IMG/VR virus record: IMGVR_UViG_3300042261_000294
Location: 1-42,085 of that record
Direction: 5' to 3' (one strand)
DNA length: 42,085 bases
Source: a virus
Made by a program: the position numbers and the translations under genes. Below the pieces are notes generated by a model that saw nothing but the letters and a program-made list of their open reading frames with translations, did no database searches and was not told the DNA's origin. Positions 1-6,750 of this stretch are shown piece by piece (the stretch's first letter is position 1; every line of letters begins with the position of its first letter).

Positions 1-1281
1 AGGTACAGGCTCTCTGTGGAAAACGCCATCAAGGGATTGAGACTCTACAGATACGCCAGATCCAAGAAGTACTCGCAGACGATGTCTGCAAGGTACGCCA
101 TTGTCTGCATGGAAAGAAATTGGCACAACGGCGGAACGATCGATCTCATACCGAGGTCTAAGCTTCACGGCAAGCCTCGGTGGATGACCACCACGCGCAT
201 AGACACCTCTAAGAAGAGGTTCATTCGTTTGCTGCGTGCCACCTTCAGGTACAACGTCACATGGAAGGATCTTGACTCTGGAACAGACCCGTGGAAGTGG
301 ATCAAGAAAGGATACAAAGATTCTCCCACTAGGACCTACCAACTCGCTCTGAGGGCCGTACAGAATGTGCGGACCATCTACGGTTCTAAGATACAGTTTC
401 TTAGTAGAAACAGTCAACGGCTTTCACAGGCCAAGATCGATGAGACTCTGTTGTGGCGGTTCTTCTTTTACGCTGATATTCGCAAAGAGTGGTTGAAGTG
501 CCGCAGAGGACGAGACCTTTTCGTACTCTGGCCCTTTAACATTCCTGAGGCCATTTCTGAGGCTGACGGCACTAGAGCCACGATGTGGTACGTCGTTAGT
601 CCCAACGAGATCTCCGCCAGGGCTTATGGCATTCAGGAGGGAATGCTGAGACATATTCTGCACTACCGTCAACTGACAGAGTACATCAAGCGGTGGCGTG
701 ACTGGTTCAGGGCCGAGGATCGGTTGAACATCACTGATGAGATCTACATCTTTCTGCACTGTAGTGAACACTGGAGTGTTGACGGTGGATGCGGTGTATA
801 CCCAGAGTATCAGATCGATCAATCTATGCACCCTGAGTGTCTGCTGAGGATTTGCAGACAGTTCAACGAAGCCTATCACCGGCGAGAAGGGGCTTGGCAG
901 CGGAGGGCTCCTGCACGACCACAACCCAAGCCAGAGGACACATACATTCACCACGAGCGATTCAAGGAGTACAAATACAAAGACTACACACTAAGACCGA
1001 TCATGACCTATGGTCGTCTGAAGATGGTCGGTGAGTCATTACATAACTGTGCCGCCACCTACCACTACCCGATCGTTGATAAAGAGAGTGTGCTGGTAGA
1101 GATGGCGGACGCAGACGACAAGCCCATCGCCCTCGGGCAATGGAAACTGCAACACGAAAATGGAACCGGTCAGTGGATGCAGATCTCCAAGACCTGCAAC
1201 AAGAGACCTGACAAGTTCATGAGCGAAGCGTTTAAGGGTTACGAACAACAACTGATGACATGGGTTGAAGGAGTGAAGTGA
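1..1281 (+). CDS. PcfJ-like protein (5' end outside window)
   Basis: The frame is open from base 1 and the first possible start in the window is a GTG at 16, so the gene very probably begins upstream. About 426 codons are visible. The C-terminal part holds the conserved core of the PcfJ-like family: a 'GESLHNCAATY' segment, then an acidic strand, then 'GQWKLQ' and a terminal helix. PcfJ-like proteins were named from conjugative plasmids and are widespread in phages; their biochemical role is not established. The N-terminal two thirds is rich in Trp, Arg and Tyr and looks like a folded, basic domain. Its TGA overlaps the start of the next gene by one base, implying one transcript. Family assignment rests on the C-terminal pattern only. 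Confidence 0.7.
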   Translation, partial: RYRLSVENAIKGLRLYRYARSKKYSQTMSARYAIVCMERNWHNGGTIDLIPRSKLHGKPRWMTTTRIDTSKKRFIRLLRATFRYNVTWKDLDSGTDPWKWIKKGYKDSPTRTYQLALRAVQNVRTIYGSKIQFLSRNSQRLSQAKIDETLLWRFFFYADIRKEWLKCRRGRDLFVLWPFNIPEAISEADGTRATMWYVVSPNEISARAYGIQEGMLRHILHYRQLTEYIKRWRDWFRAEDRLNITDEIYIFLHCSEHWSVDGGCGVYPEYQIDQSMHPECLLRICRQFNEAYHRREGAWQRRAPARPQPKPEDTYIHHERFKEYKYKDYTLRPIMTYGRLKMVGESLHNCAATYHYPIVDKESVLVEMADADDKPIALGQWKLQHENGTGQWMQISKTCNKRPDKFMSEAFKGYEQQLMTWVEGVK

Positions 1282-1472
1282 TGGAGTTCACCTACGAACT
1301 GGTTGTGGATGACGAAGTGCGCGGCATCATGAAGATCGTGGTAAACCCGATCGGGGCTGGCATCACCATTGACGGTGACGTACAAGCTCGGCTCGTGGAG
1401 AACCAACCGCCGCAGCAGATGGAAATGCCGCCGGTCCTCCAACAGAGGATGAGGCCCCCGAGATTGCGGTAG
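1281..1472 (+). CDS. small hypothetical protein (63 aa)
   Basis: ATG at 1281 shares one base with the upstream TGA, and a GGAG lies about 8 bases before it, so translational coupling is likely. The protein starts with a beta-rich stretch (MEFTYELVVDD) and ends in a Pro/Gln/Arg-rich tail. I do not recognise it. The tail reads into the GC-rich non-coding element that follows, so the last residues may be recruited from the repeat rather than ancestral. Confidence 0.55.
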   Translation: MEFTYELVVDDEVRGIMKIVVNPIGAGITIDGDVQARLVENQPPQQMEMPPVLQQRMRPPRLR

Positions 1473-1535
1473 CCCCCCTATTGCAATGGGTGCGCCGCTA
1501 GGGTACAATGTGGCTTTTACCAAAACCCCTAACCG
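1460..1535 (+). repeat. GC-rich dispersed element, copy A (short)
   Basis: This gap before the helicase holds GAGGCCCC, TTGCGG, CAATGGG, CCGCTAGGG and AACCCCTAACC blocks. They occur in the same order and the same orientation relative to transcription as in the copies near 6.6 kb and 20.6 kb. It is the least conserved of the three. It overlaps the 3' end of the small upstream gene. Confidence 0.45.
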
Positions 1536-1546
1536 GAGTCTTGCAA

Positions 1547-3490
1547 ATGGCAAGGAAGAGAAAAGATCCTGCAAAGGCTTGCATGATCTGTGGTGAGGAC
1601 GCCACGGAGGGCAAGATGATCGGTAGCATACTCGCCTGTGGAGCGTGCATTGAGTTGGCAAAGATCAACAAAGAATGGAAAGAGAACACGGAGAAAGTAA
1701 AGGAGAAGGAGACATTCGCCTCTAAGGCCAAGTCGGCCAAGGGTGGTGCAAAGAAGCCCACCAAAGAGCAGGCCGAGATTATAGAGATCTCCAAGAGTAT
1801 ACTCAGAATGAAGGGTGGCTTGCGTGCCCTGATGATCGAGGCTGGAGCAGGGACCGGCAAGACCACACAACTGAGGATGTTGGCGGACGTGTTGCCTGGA
1901 CGTGGTCAATACACCGCTTTCAACAAAGCCCTGGTCGAAGAGACCAAGACCAAGTTCAACGGTACAAACGTCGCGTGCAATACAACGCACTCGCTTGCCT
2001 TTCGAGCAATCGGTGCGAAGTATGCACATAGGTTGGATAGCCATCGCATGCGCAGCGACCAGATTGCGAACATCCTCGGCCTGGACGATGTCGAAATCAC
2101 GCTGCAAGGTGGCGGCAGCAAACGTCTGTCCCGTGGATTCCTGGCGTTCCTGTGTATGGAGGCCATCAGGCTGTTCTGCCAAAGTGCGGACTTTGAATTG
2201 GGTACCAGTCACTTCAAGTACATTGACGGAATTGATAAACCCATGGACGACGGCAGGCGAGGATATACGAACAACCGCCGTCTGCGTGAGTACATGCTGC
2301 CCTTTGCCGAGAAGGCTTGGGTAGACATACAGAGTCTAGATGGTCAGTTGCCGTTCAACGCTGACCATTATGTGAAGATCTGGCAACTCAACAGCCCCGT
2401 TATCTCGGCGGACTATATCCTCCTCGACGAAGCCCAGGATACTGCCCCTGTGATGCTCAGCATACTGGAGCAGCAGAAGTCGGCAGCCCTGTTCATCGTG
2501 GGTGACAGTGCCCAGCAGATATACGAGTGGCGCGGTGCCGTTAATGCACTGGCGGCATTTCCAGGAGCTCCACGTAAGTTTCTCAGTCAGAGCTTCAGGT
2601 TCGGCCAAGCCATAGCAGATGTGGCTAACATCGTGCTTGGAAGCCTGGAGGAGAAGACGCCGCTACGGTTGAAGGGGTTGCCGAGCATACAGAGTCGGGT
2701 TGGACACATAGAAAACCCGCGAGCAATCCTGTGTCGTACCAACGCCTCGGCGGTTGGCAAACTCCTGGCAGCGATGGCCAACGACAAGAAGCCCTACCTC
2801 GTAGGCGGCGGATCAGATGTCATCGCCTTTGTCAACGGTGCCAAGTCCTTGCAGCAAGGTCAGGCCACACAGCATCCTGCCTTGGCTTGCTTCAGTACGT
2901 GGGTGGAGGTCCAAGAGTACTCCAAAATGGACGAGGGTGAAGACCTTCGTTTGATGGTCAAGCTGATTGACTCGTTTGGTGCCCAGGTGATCCTGGACGC
3001 CTTACACAACATGCCGCCGGAAGAAGAGGCGGACTTTGTCATCAGTACGGCACACAAAAGCAAAGGCCGTGAGTGGGACTCGGTTGAACTGGCGGAGGAC
3101 TTTCCAACCCTTAGCAAGAGTGATGACTCAGACCTGCGACTGCTCTACGTCGCGGTTACACGAGCCAAGCTCGAGCTGAACGTGGATAAGTGCCCCGCGT
3201 TTAACGGTGACGACAGTTTGGATATCGAAAAGGTCATTGAGGCAACGGCTGGAGCGGTGCTGGAGGCCGTACAGCAGACGGACAACCTCATTCCTCCAGC
3301 ACCCAGTGAGGAACCACCCGCTGAGTTCCAGTGGGCAATGGATAAGGCTACGGGAAAGTGGGCAGTGAAAGGAGCCTCGGGTAACAGCGGCAACGTAGTG
3401 ACCGTTGTGAGAAAGGATGGTAGCACAAGCTCGAGGCGGTTAGGATCGGTTATTTGGGAACGAGATGGAATCTCTCTTTACAGGGTTTGA
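1547..3490 (+). CDS. UvrD/Rep-like superfamily 1 DNA helicase
   Basis: An ATP-dependent 3'-5' DNA helicase of the SF1A type, probably acting in phage replication or recombination. From the ATG at 1547 (GGAG about 9 bases upstream; an in-frame ATG at 1508 is less well supported) it is 647 aa. Visible elements in order: a zinc-ribbon-like Cys quartet C12-x2-C15...C31-x2-C34; a Q-motif glutamine near residue 75; Walker A AGAGTGKTT at 99-107; motif Ia with NTTHSLAF; Walker B ILLDEAQD; motif III VGDSAQQIYEWRGA; motif IV SQSFRFG; motif V ISTAHKSKGREWD; motif VI LLYVAVTRAK. The arrangement resembles the FBH1/UvrD-like phage helicases. The zinc ribbon at the N terminus is an addition to the bare helicase core. 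The C-terminal ~100 residues are Pro/Glu-rich and then beta-rich, without a recognised domain. Confidence 0.93.
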   Translation: MARKRKDPAKACMICGEDATEGKMIGSILACGACIELAKINKEWKENTEKVKEKETFASKAKSAKGGAKKPTKEQAEIIEISKSILRMKGGLRALMIEAGAGTGKTTQLRMLADVLPGRGQYTAFNKALVEETKTKFNGTNVACNTTHSLAFRAIGAKYAHRLDSHRMRSDQIANILGLDDVEITLQGGGSKRLSRGFLAFLCMEAIRLFCQSADFELGTSHFKYIDGIDKPMDDGRRGYTNNRRLREYMLPFAEKAWVDIQSLDGQLPFNADHYVKIWQLNSPVISADYILLDEAQDTAPVMLSILEQQKSAALFIVGDSAQQIYEWRGAVNALAAFPGAPRKFLSQSFRFGQAIADVANIVLGSLEEKTPLRLKGLPSIQSRVGHIENPRAILCRTNASAVGKLLAAMANDKKPYLVGGGSDVIAFVNGAKSLQQGQATQHPALACFSTWVEVQEYSKMDEGEDLRLMVKLIDSFGAQVILDALHNMPPEEEADFVISTAHKSKGREWDSVELAEDFPTLSKSDDSDLRLLYVAVTRAKLELNVDKCPAFNGDDSLDIEKVIEATAGAVLEAVQQTDNLIPPAPSEEPPAEFQWAMDKATGKWAVKGASGNSGNVVTVVRKDGSTSSRRLGSVIWERDGISLYRV

Positions 3491-3492
3491 AC

Positions 3493-3753
3493 ATGAGACT
3501 ATTTGTAGCAGACGAACAGGGCTTGAAGGTTCTTGAACTTATCGGAGTGGGTACGGTCGATCCAGAGACGGGTAAGATCACACAAGAAACTGTGATTACC
3601 CCAGAGATTCGTGAGGAGATCAGAACGTCCGCCAAGGAAGGCATGTACGCTACGCATGTGTGGTTCGAGGACGAGATCGGTACGGCATTGGATCCAGTGG
3701 GTGGTCCGCTGGCCGTATATGGAGCCAAGGCTCAAAGTGCGGGGAATAACTGA
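3493..3753 (+). CDS. small acidic protein, paralogue of the 4195-4425 product
   Basis: ATG at 3493 is two bases after the helicase stop and has AGGG about 8 bases upstream; a longer in-frame start at 3454 would overlap the helicase and is less likely. The 86-aa product has no family I recognise. Its segment 'Y-A-T-H-VWFEDE' matches 'F-T-A-Y-VWFEDE' in the product of 4195-4425, with similar preceding residues (I/F-T/P-E-x-x-RE). The two look like diverged duplicates. No membrane segment or signal peptide is visible. Confidence 0.65.
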   Translation: MRLFVADEQGLKVLELIGVGTVDPETGKITQETVITPEIREEIRTSAKEGMYATHVWFEDEIGTALDPVGGPLAVYGAKAQSAGNN

Positions 3754-3755
3754 CC

Positions 3756-3929
3756 ATGAACAAGGAAGAGTTTATCAACTATCTGGAAGACACGTTGATT
3801 CCAGACTTGATTGAGAGTGGTCACGAATGTACGGCAGAAGACTTCCGTGCTTGTATCGCTTTTATGCGAGGTGCGGAAGAGGTCACGTTTGACAAGGAGA
3901 GTGGAAATGAGTTACATGGAAACGGCTGA
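3756..3929 (+). CDS. small conserved phage protein (57 aa)
   Basis: ATG at 3756 follows the previous TGA by two bases. The product starts MNKEEFINYLEDTLIPDLIE and ends at TGA 3927-3929. It is all-helical and acidic, and resembles a short phage protein family with the pattern 'F-I-x-Y/F-L-E-x-T-L-I-P-D-L-x-x-S-G' that I remember without a function. It overlaps the next gene by 23 bases in another frame. Support comes from coding character, tight spacing and the family-like pattern. Confidence 0.6.
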   Translation: MNKEEFINYLEDTLIPDLIESGHECTAEDFRACIAFMRGAEEVTFDKESGNELHGNG

Positions 3930-4182
3930 GGAGATTCGCAAGGTAGTGGTCGAGATCATGGAGTTGCTGCCGCCCAGCATGGCAGACTGTGACAAGAAGA
4001 TCCTTGCGGAGAAGTTGGGGTTCGTGGTAAACCTCGCAGTACGAGCATGCCCGCGCGGCGTGCAACATACTGTGCGGCGCAACATTGTTTCCAAGGCCGT
4101 ACAGGACTACTGCTACGTGAGCATGTCCGAGGTCGAGGACAATGGGCGTACCTTTCACAAGATCTCCATCTCTTCGAAGTAA
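3907..4182 (+). CDS. hypothetical protein (91 aa)
   Basis: ATG at 3907 has AAGGAG about 8 bases upstream, inside the 3' end of the preceding 57-aa gene. The 91-aa product has a helical N terminus (METAEEIRKVVVEIMELL) and a C-terminal strand ending 'FHKISISSK'. It is mixed charge with no membrane segment. I do not recognise the family. It belongs to the run of small early-type genes between helicase and ligase. Confidence 0.6.
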   Translation: MSYMETAEEIRKVVVEIMELLPPSMADCDKKILAEKLGFVVNLAVRACPRGVQHTVRRNIVSKAVQDYCYVSMSEVEDNGRTFHKISISSK

Positions 4183-4194
4183 GGAATGTTCGCT

Positions 4195-4425
4195 ATGGAT
4201 GGTAAGGTGTTTATCTGTAAGCCCGAGGTGCCGGAGAGTGATGAGTTCCTCCAGGTGAAGGTGGTTAACTTCACAGAAGAAAACCGCGAAGCCTTGAGAT
4301 GGCACATCCAATCCACATACTTCACGGCTTACGTGTGGTTTGAGGACGAAGAGCCGCCTGATGCCTTTGTAGAGGCAGCGGTGAAATGTGCAGAAGGAGA
4401 ACCAGAGGATGACGAGCTCGCTTGA
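4195..4425 (+). CDS. small acidic protein, paralogue of the 3493-3753 product
   Basis: ATG at 4195 is chosen because AAGGA lies 9 bases before it; the in-frame ATG at 4186 overlaps that ribosome binding site. The 76-aa product shares 'VWFEDE' and its upstream context with the 3493-3753 product, and ends in a strongly acidic tail (EGEPEDDELA). The function is unknown. Very acidic small early phage proteins can be inhibitors or DNA mimics, but nothing here shows that directly. Confidence 0.62.
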   Translation: MDGKVFICKPEVPESDEFLQVKVVNFTEENREALRWHIQSTYFTAYVWFEDEEPPDAFVEAAVKCAEGEPEDDELA

Positions 4426-4744
4426 GCTCCGCATTCTCCAGGAGCAGTTGCGGCGGACGCAGGAGAGGATTCGAGAACTGTCGGGCCTCCCTGCTCCGCC
4501 CATGCCTGGAGATACTATCGAGAACTCTCGGTACTTAAAGCACGAGCCGGTACACTCCGGCCCGGACTACCTGTACGTGAAGAGTTCGTGTTGGACCTTT
4601 GAGAAGGTTACGAAGCATGGAACTGTGCAAACCTACGACGAGGCGCGTGCCCTCGCCGAGAAGCACGGGTATAAAGGAATAAGGGTCGTACGCAATGACG
4701 CCGAGTTTGAGAATTGCGAAGCCGATGCTGGCAGGGACCTGTAA
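4409..4744 (+). CDS. hypothetical protein (111 aa) with N-terminal coiled coil
   Basis: ATG at 4409 follows AGAAGGAGA by about 8 bases and overlaps the previous gene by 17 bases. Residues 1-25 form a likely coiled coil (ELRILQEQLRRTQERIREL), then a Pro-rich hinge, then a compact alpha/beta C-terminal region. The 3' end overlaps the ligase start by 50 bases. I do not recognise the family. Confidence 0.6.
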   Translation: MTSSLELRILQEQLRRTQERIRELSGLPAPPMPGDTIENSRYLKHEPVHSGPDYLYVKSSCWTFEKVTKHGTVQTYDEARALAEKHGYKGIRVVRNDAEFENCEADAGRDL

Positions 4745-5606
4745 GGACCTGTCGAAACTCAAGTATCCCGTCCTGGCAACGCCCAAGCTGGACGGGATCC
4801 GCTGCCTGATCACACGGATCAACGGTGAAACCGTGGCAGTGAGTCGTAACTGGAAGCCCATTCCCAACGAACACATCAGGAAGTGGCTCCAGGAAAACTG
4901 CCCTGTCGGGTTTGACGGGGAGTTGATCGTGCCCAAGGGTACCTTCCAGGAGACTTCCTCCGCCGTCATGTCTCGAAGCGGTGAGCCGAAGTTTCAGTAT
5001 CAGGTCTTTGACTGGGTCGCAGAAACCACGTTGGAGCCGTACAACAAACGCATCGACCGCATGATCGAGTACCAGCAGGAAGAGGATCGTGGAGTAGACC
5101 ATCCAGTTCGTTTGGTGTTGCCGGTACCGGCATATACCAGGAACTACCTGGAAATGTACGAGCAATACTGCCTTGTGGACGGTTACGAGGGAGTGATGGT
5201 CCGTCAGCCTGACAGCCCCTACAAGAACGGCAGGAGTACCGAACGTGAGGGATGGCTGCTCAAGATCAAGCGGTTCCAGGACAGCGATGCCGTGGTGATC
5301 GGTTACGAGGAGAAGATGCACAACGCCAACGAGCTCACTCGTGATGAGCTTGGTCGTGCCAAGCGTACCTCACACAAAGAAAACAAGGTACCGATGGATA
5401 CCTTGGGAGCGTTGCGCGTGAAGGACGTTATCACTGGCGTCGAGTTCAACATTGGTACGGGCTTCACCGATCAGATGCGTGCAGAGCTCTGGGCTATCCG
5501 CACACAACTCATCGGCAAGATGGTCAAGTACAAGAGTCAACCCAGCGGAGTCAAAGATGCTCCGCGATTTCCTGTATTTTTGGGGGTACGCTCGTCATTG
5601 CCCTAG
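4695..5606 (+). CDS. ATP-dependent DNA ligase (T7-like)
   Basis: Seals nicks in duplex DNA via a covalent lysyl-AMP intermediate; in phages it joins Okazaki fragments. The 303-aa product has the nucleotidyltransferase motifs in order: motif I TPKLDGIR with nucleophile K31, motif III FDGELIV at 73-79, motif IV YEGVMVR at 164-170 and motif V WLLKIKRF around 187-194. The C-terminal OB-fold ends 'KDAPRFPVFLG', the usual end of T7-type ligases, so the 3' end is complete. It is shorter than T7 ligase, mainly at the N terminus. An alternative start at ATG 4725 would remove ten residues before the catalytic core. A structured non-coding stretch and an HNH gene follow it. Confidence 0.93.
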   Translation: MTPSLRIAKPMLAGTCKDLSKLKYPVLATPKLDGIRCLITRINGETVAVSRNWKPIPNEHIRKWLQENCPVGFDGELIVPKGTFQETSSAVMSRSGEPKFQYQVFDWVAETTLEPYNKRIDRMIEYQQEEDRGVDHPVRLVLPVPAYTRNYLEMYEQYCLVDGYEGVMVRQPDSPYKNGRSTEREGWLLKIKRFQDSDAVVIGYEEKMHNANELTRDELGRAKRTSHKENKVPMDTLGALRVKDVITGVEFNIGTGFTDQMRAELWAIRTQLIGKMVKYKSQPSGVKDAPRFPVFLGVRSSLP

Positions 5607-5621
5607 TTGATAGAGTGGTGT

Positions 5622-5690
5622 AAGGTGAATAGACGGCTAGGCTCATTACCGAAAAGTCAGCTCCGCACTGACCTGCCGTTTATTCACTTT
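5622..5690 (+). other. structured RNA or terminator-like element between ligase and HNH gene
   Basis: Bases 5622-5637 pair with 5675-5690 in a 16-bp stem with only two G-U wobbles (AAGGTGAATAGACGGC with GCCGTTTATTCACTTT). Nested inside is a second hairpin, GTCAG 5656-5660 with CTGAC 5668-5672 and a 7-base loop. The outer stem ends in TTT, so it could work as a weak terminator of the ligase transcript. It could also be a folded leader for the HNH gene or mark the insertion border of the HNH cassette. Confidence 0.5.
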
Positions 5691-5694
5691 GCGG

Positions 5695-5711
5695 GTTACT
5701 AGCGGAGTAAC
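5695..5711 (+). promoter_or_regulatory. hairpin masking the HNH ribosome binding site
   Basis: GTTACT at 5695-5700 pairs perfectly with AGTAAC at 5706-5711 around the loop AGCGG. The Shine-Dalgarno GGAG of the HNH gene lies at the junction of loop and 3' arm, eight bases before the ATG at 5716. Folding should reduce initiation. Free-standing homing endonucleases of phage T4 are known to be controlled by similar hairpins. The GGA in the loop is also a CsrA-type target, and csrA is the next gene. Confidence 0.45.
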
Positions 5712-5715
5712 TTCT

Positions 5716-6246
5716 ATGCCACTGATGCCTAGTGTCGTTGCCAAGTTCTGGGATCATGTTGACAAGAGCACAGGACCCATACATCCAATCCATGGAAGAT
5801 GTTGGATGTGGACTAGATCAGGTAATAGATATGGACTCATGAGAGTCGGAAAGATTCATATGAGAGTCCATCGACTAAGCTGGACTATCCACTTTGGAAA
5901 GATTCCAGAGGGTTTATGCGTGTGTCATCGTTGTGACAACCCGTACTGCGTTAATCCAAGTCACTTATGGCTTGGTACCAACGCTGAAAATACGAAAGAC
6001 CGGGATCTAAAGGGCAGACATTGGGCACCGTCTGGAACAGATCACTGGTCTAAAAGAATGCCAGAAAAGATAGCCAAAGGAGAAAGACAGGGCAGTTCGA
6101 AGCTGACTGAACAAGATGCACTAGAAATCAGAAGGCTCTATAGGGAGAACATTTACAATCAATCAGCCCTAGGAAGAATCTTTGGAGTTGGTCAAGTTCA
6201 AATAGGAAGAATAGTTCGTAGAAAGCAGTGGAAACACATTTCTTGA
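5716..6246 (+). CDS. HNH homing endonuclease
   Basis: A selfish DNA endonuclease. The ATG at 5716 is preferred over the TTG at 5689 because GGAG sits 8 bases before it. The 176-aa protein has an N-terminal region with paired Trp/Arg (CWMWTRSGNRYGL), a central HNH_3-type zinc finger motif 'VCHRCDNPYCVNPSHLWLG' followed by 'NAENTKDR', and a C-terminal helix-turn-helix-like segment (residues ~130-170, 'YNQSALGRIFGVGQVQIGRI') typical of DNA-recognition tails in these enzymes. The gene is visibly more A/T-rich than its neighbours, as expected for a recent arrival. It sits free-standing between ligase and csrA, not inside a split gene. Confidence 0.9.
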   Translation: MPLMPSVVAKFWDHVDKSTGPIHPIHGRCWMWTRSGNRYGLMRVGKIHMRVHRLSWTIHFGKIPEGLCVCHRCDNPYCVNPSHLWLGTNAENTKDRDLKGRHWAPSGTDHWSKRMPEKIAKGERQGSSKLTEQDALEIRRLYRENIYNQSALGRIFGVGQVQIGRIVRRKQWKHIS

Positions 6247-6258
6247 AAGGATTGCCAG

Positions 6259-6453
6259 ATGCTCGTATTGTCACGACACGTAGGTGAGTCGATCATGATC
6301 GGAGACGACATCACAATTACCATCTCCGAGATACGCAATGAGCGTAAGGTGCGGGTGGCCATCGAGGCTCCCAAGGACGTACCAGTGCATCGCCGTGAGG
6401 TGTACGAGGCCATTCAGCGTAACGGTGGAGTACAGAGTAAGAAGGAGAGCTAG
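6259..6453 (+). CDS. csrA: CsrA-family translational regulator
   Basis: A 64-aa RNA-binding protein that normally binds GGA motifs in hairpin loops near ribosome binding sites and blocks or stabilises mRNAs. Nearly the whole length matches the family: MLVLSRHVGESIMIGDDITI at the N terminus, then 'VRVAIEAPKDVPVHRREVYEAI'. The RNA-binding residues Leu4 and Arg44-type positions (VHRREV) are present. ATG 6259 has AAAGGA about 7 bases upstream. It is the last + strand gene before the convergent region. In bacteria CsrA controls carbon storage, motility and flagellin; a phage copy could reprogramme host mRNAs or its own. The GGA in its own ribosome binding site allows autoregulation, an inference. 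Confidence 0.96.
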   Translation: MLVLSRHVGESIMIGDDITITISEIRNERKVRVAIEAPKDVPVHRREVYEAIQRNGGVQSKKES

Positions 6454-6536
6454 TAACAAGGGAGGGAGGCAGCGGCCCCATCAACGGCGGAGCAAGAACC
6501 GTGAGAGACCGCTGCCTACCCTTACCCTACCTTTGG

Positions 6537-6750
6537 GCACCCACTAACCCCCCGCTAGGGGTACCCGCGTTTAAGGCCCCTAGCAAGCCCTACAATGCAC
6601 GCTTGCACCTTAAAGGTGCTGCCATACCAGCCCCTTTGCCGCGCTTACTAGGCGCAACGCTAGGGGCCTTGCTGGCCTTGCCCATTGGGGGCTTGGCTGG
6701 CCATAGCTACCCCTGCAAGCCCTACCCCACATTGGGGGGCAAAGCACTCT
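6537..6750 (-). repeat. GC-rich dispersed element, copy B (longest)
   Basis: Between convergent csrA and the GT2 gene lies GC-rich sequence dominated by CCCCTAG/CTAGGGG words. It contains a perfect 12-bp inverted repeat, AAGGCCCCTAGC at 6573-6584 with GCTAGGGGCCTT at 6659-6670. It shares the exact 18-mer GCGCAACGCTAGGGGCCT (6652-6669) with the copy near 20.6 kb, plus AAGGCCCC-AGC-GCCCTA-CGCTTGC and TGCCCATTGGG blocks. On the - strand this element follows, and partly forms, the 3' end of the GT2 gene. It may act as terminator or RNA-stabilising structure for both convergent transcripts. Bases 6454-6536 show no gene. Confidence 0.7.

Noticed and set aside
1239-2212. Several - strand frames opposite the helicase start
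   Set aside because: They lack ribosome binding sites and overlap a well-supported helicase with full motifs.
4608-5321. A 237-codon - strand frame opposite the ligase
   Set aside because: The ligase motifs on the + strand are unmistakable and neighbours on both sides are + strand. The antisense product is His/Leu/Val-rich without family resemblance.
5607-5715. Group I intron or IStron around the HNH gene
   Set aside because: The ligase upstream has an intact C terminus and csrA downstream an intact start, so no gene is interrupted, and I could not find group I core segments. A free-standing homing endonuclease is simpler.
6540-6750. tRNA or CRISPR array in the GC-rich gap
   Set aside because: No cloverleaf with a T-loop could be drawn and there are no regularly spaced identical repeats. 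The words are palindromic and dispersed.
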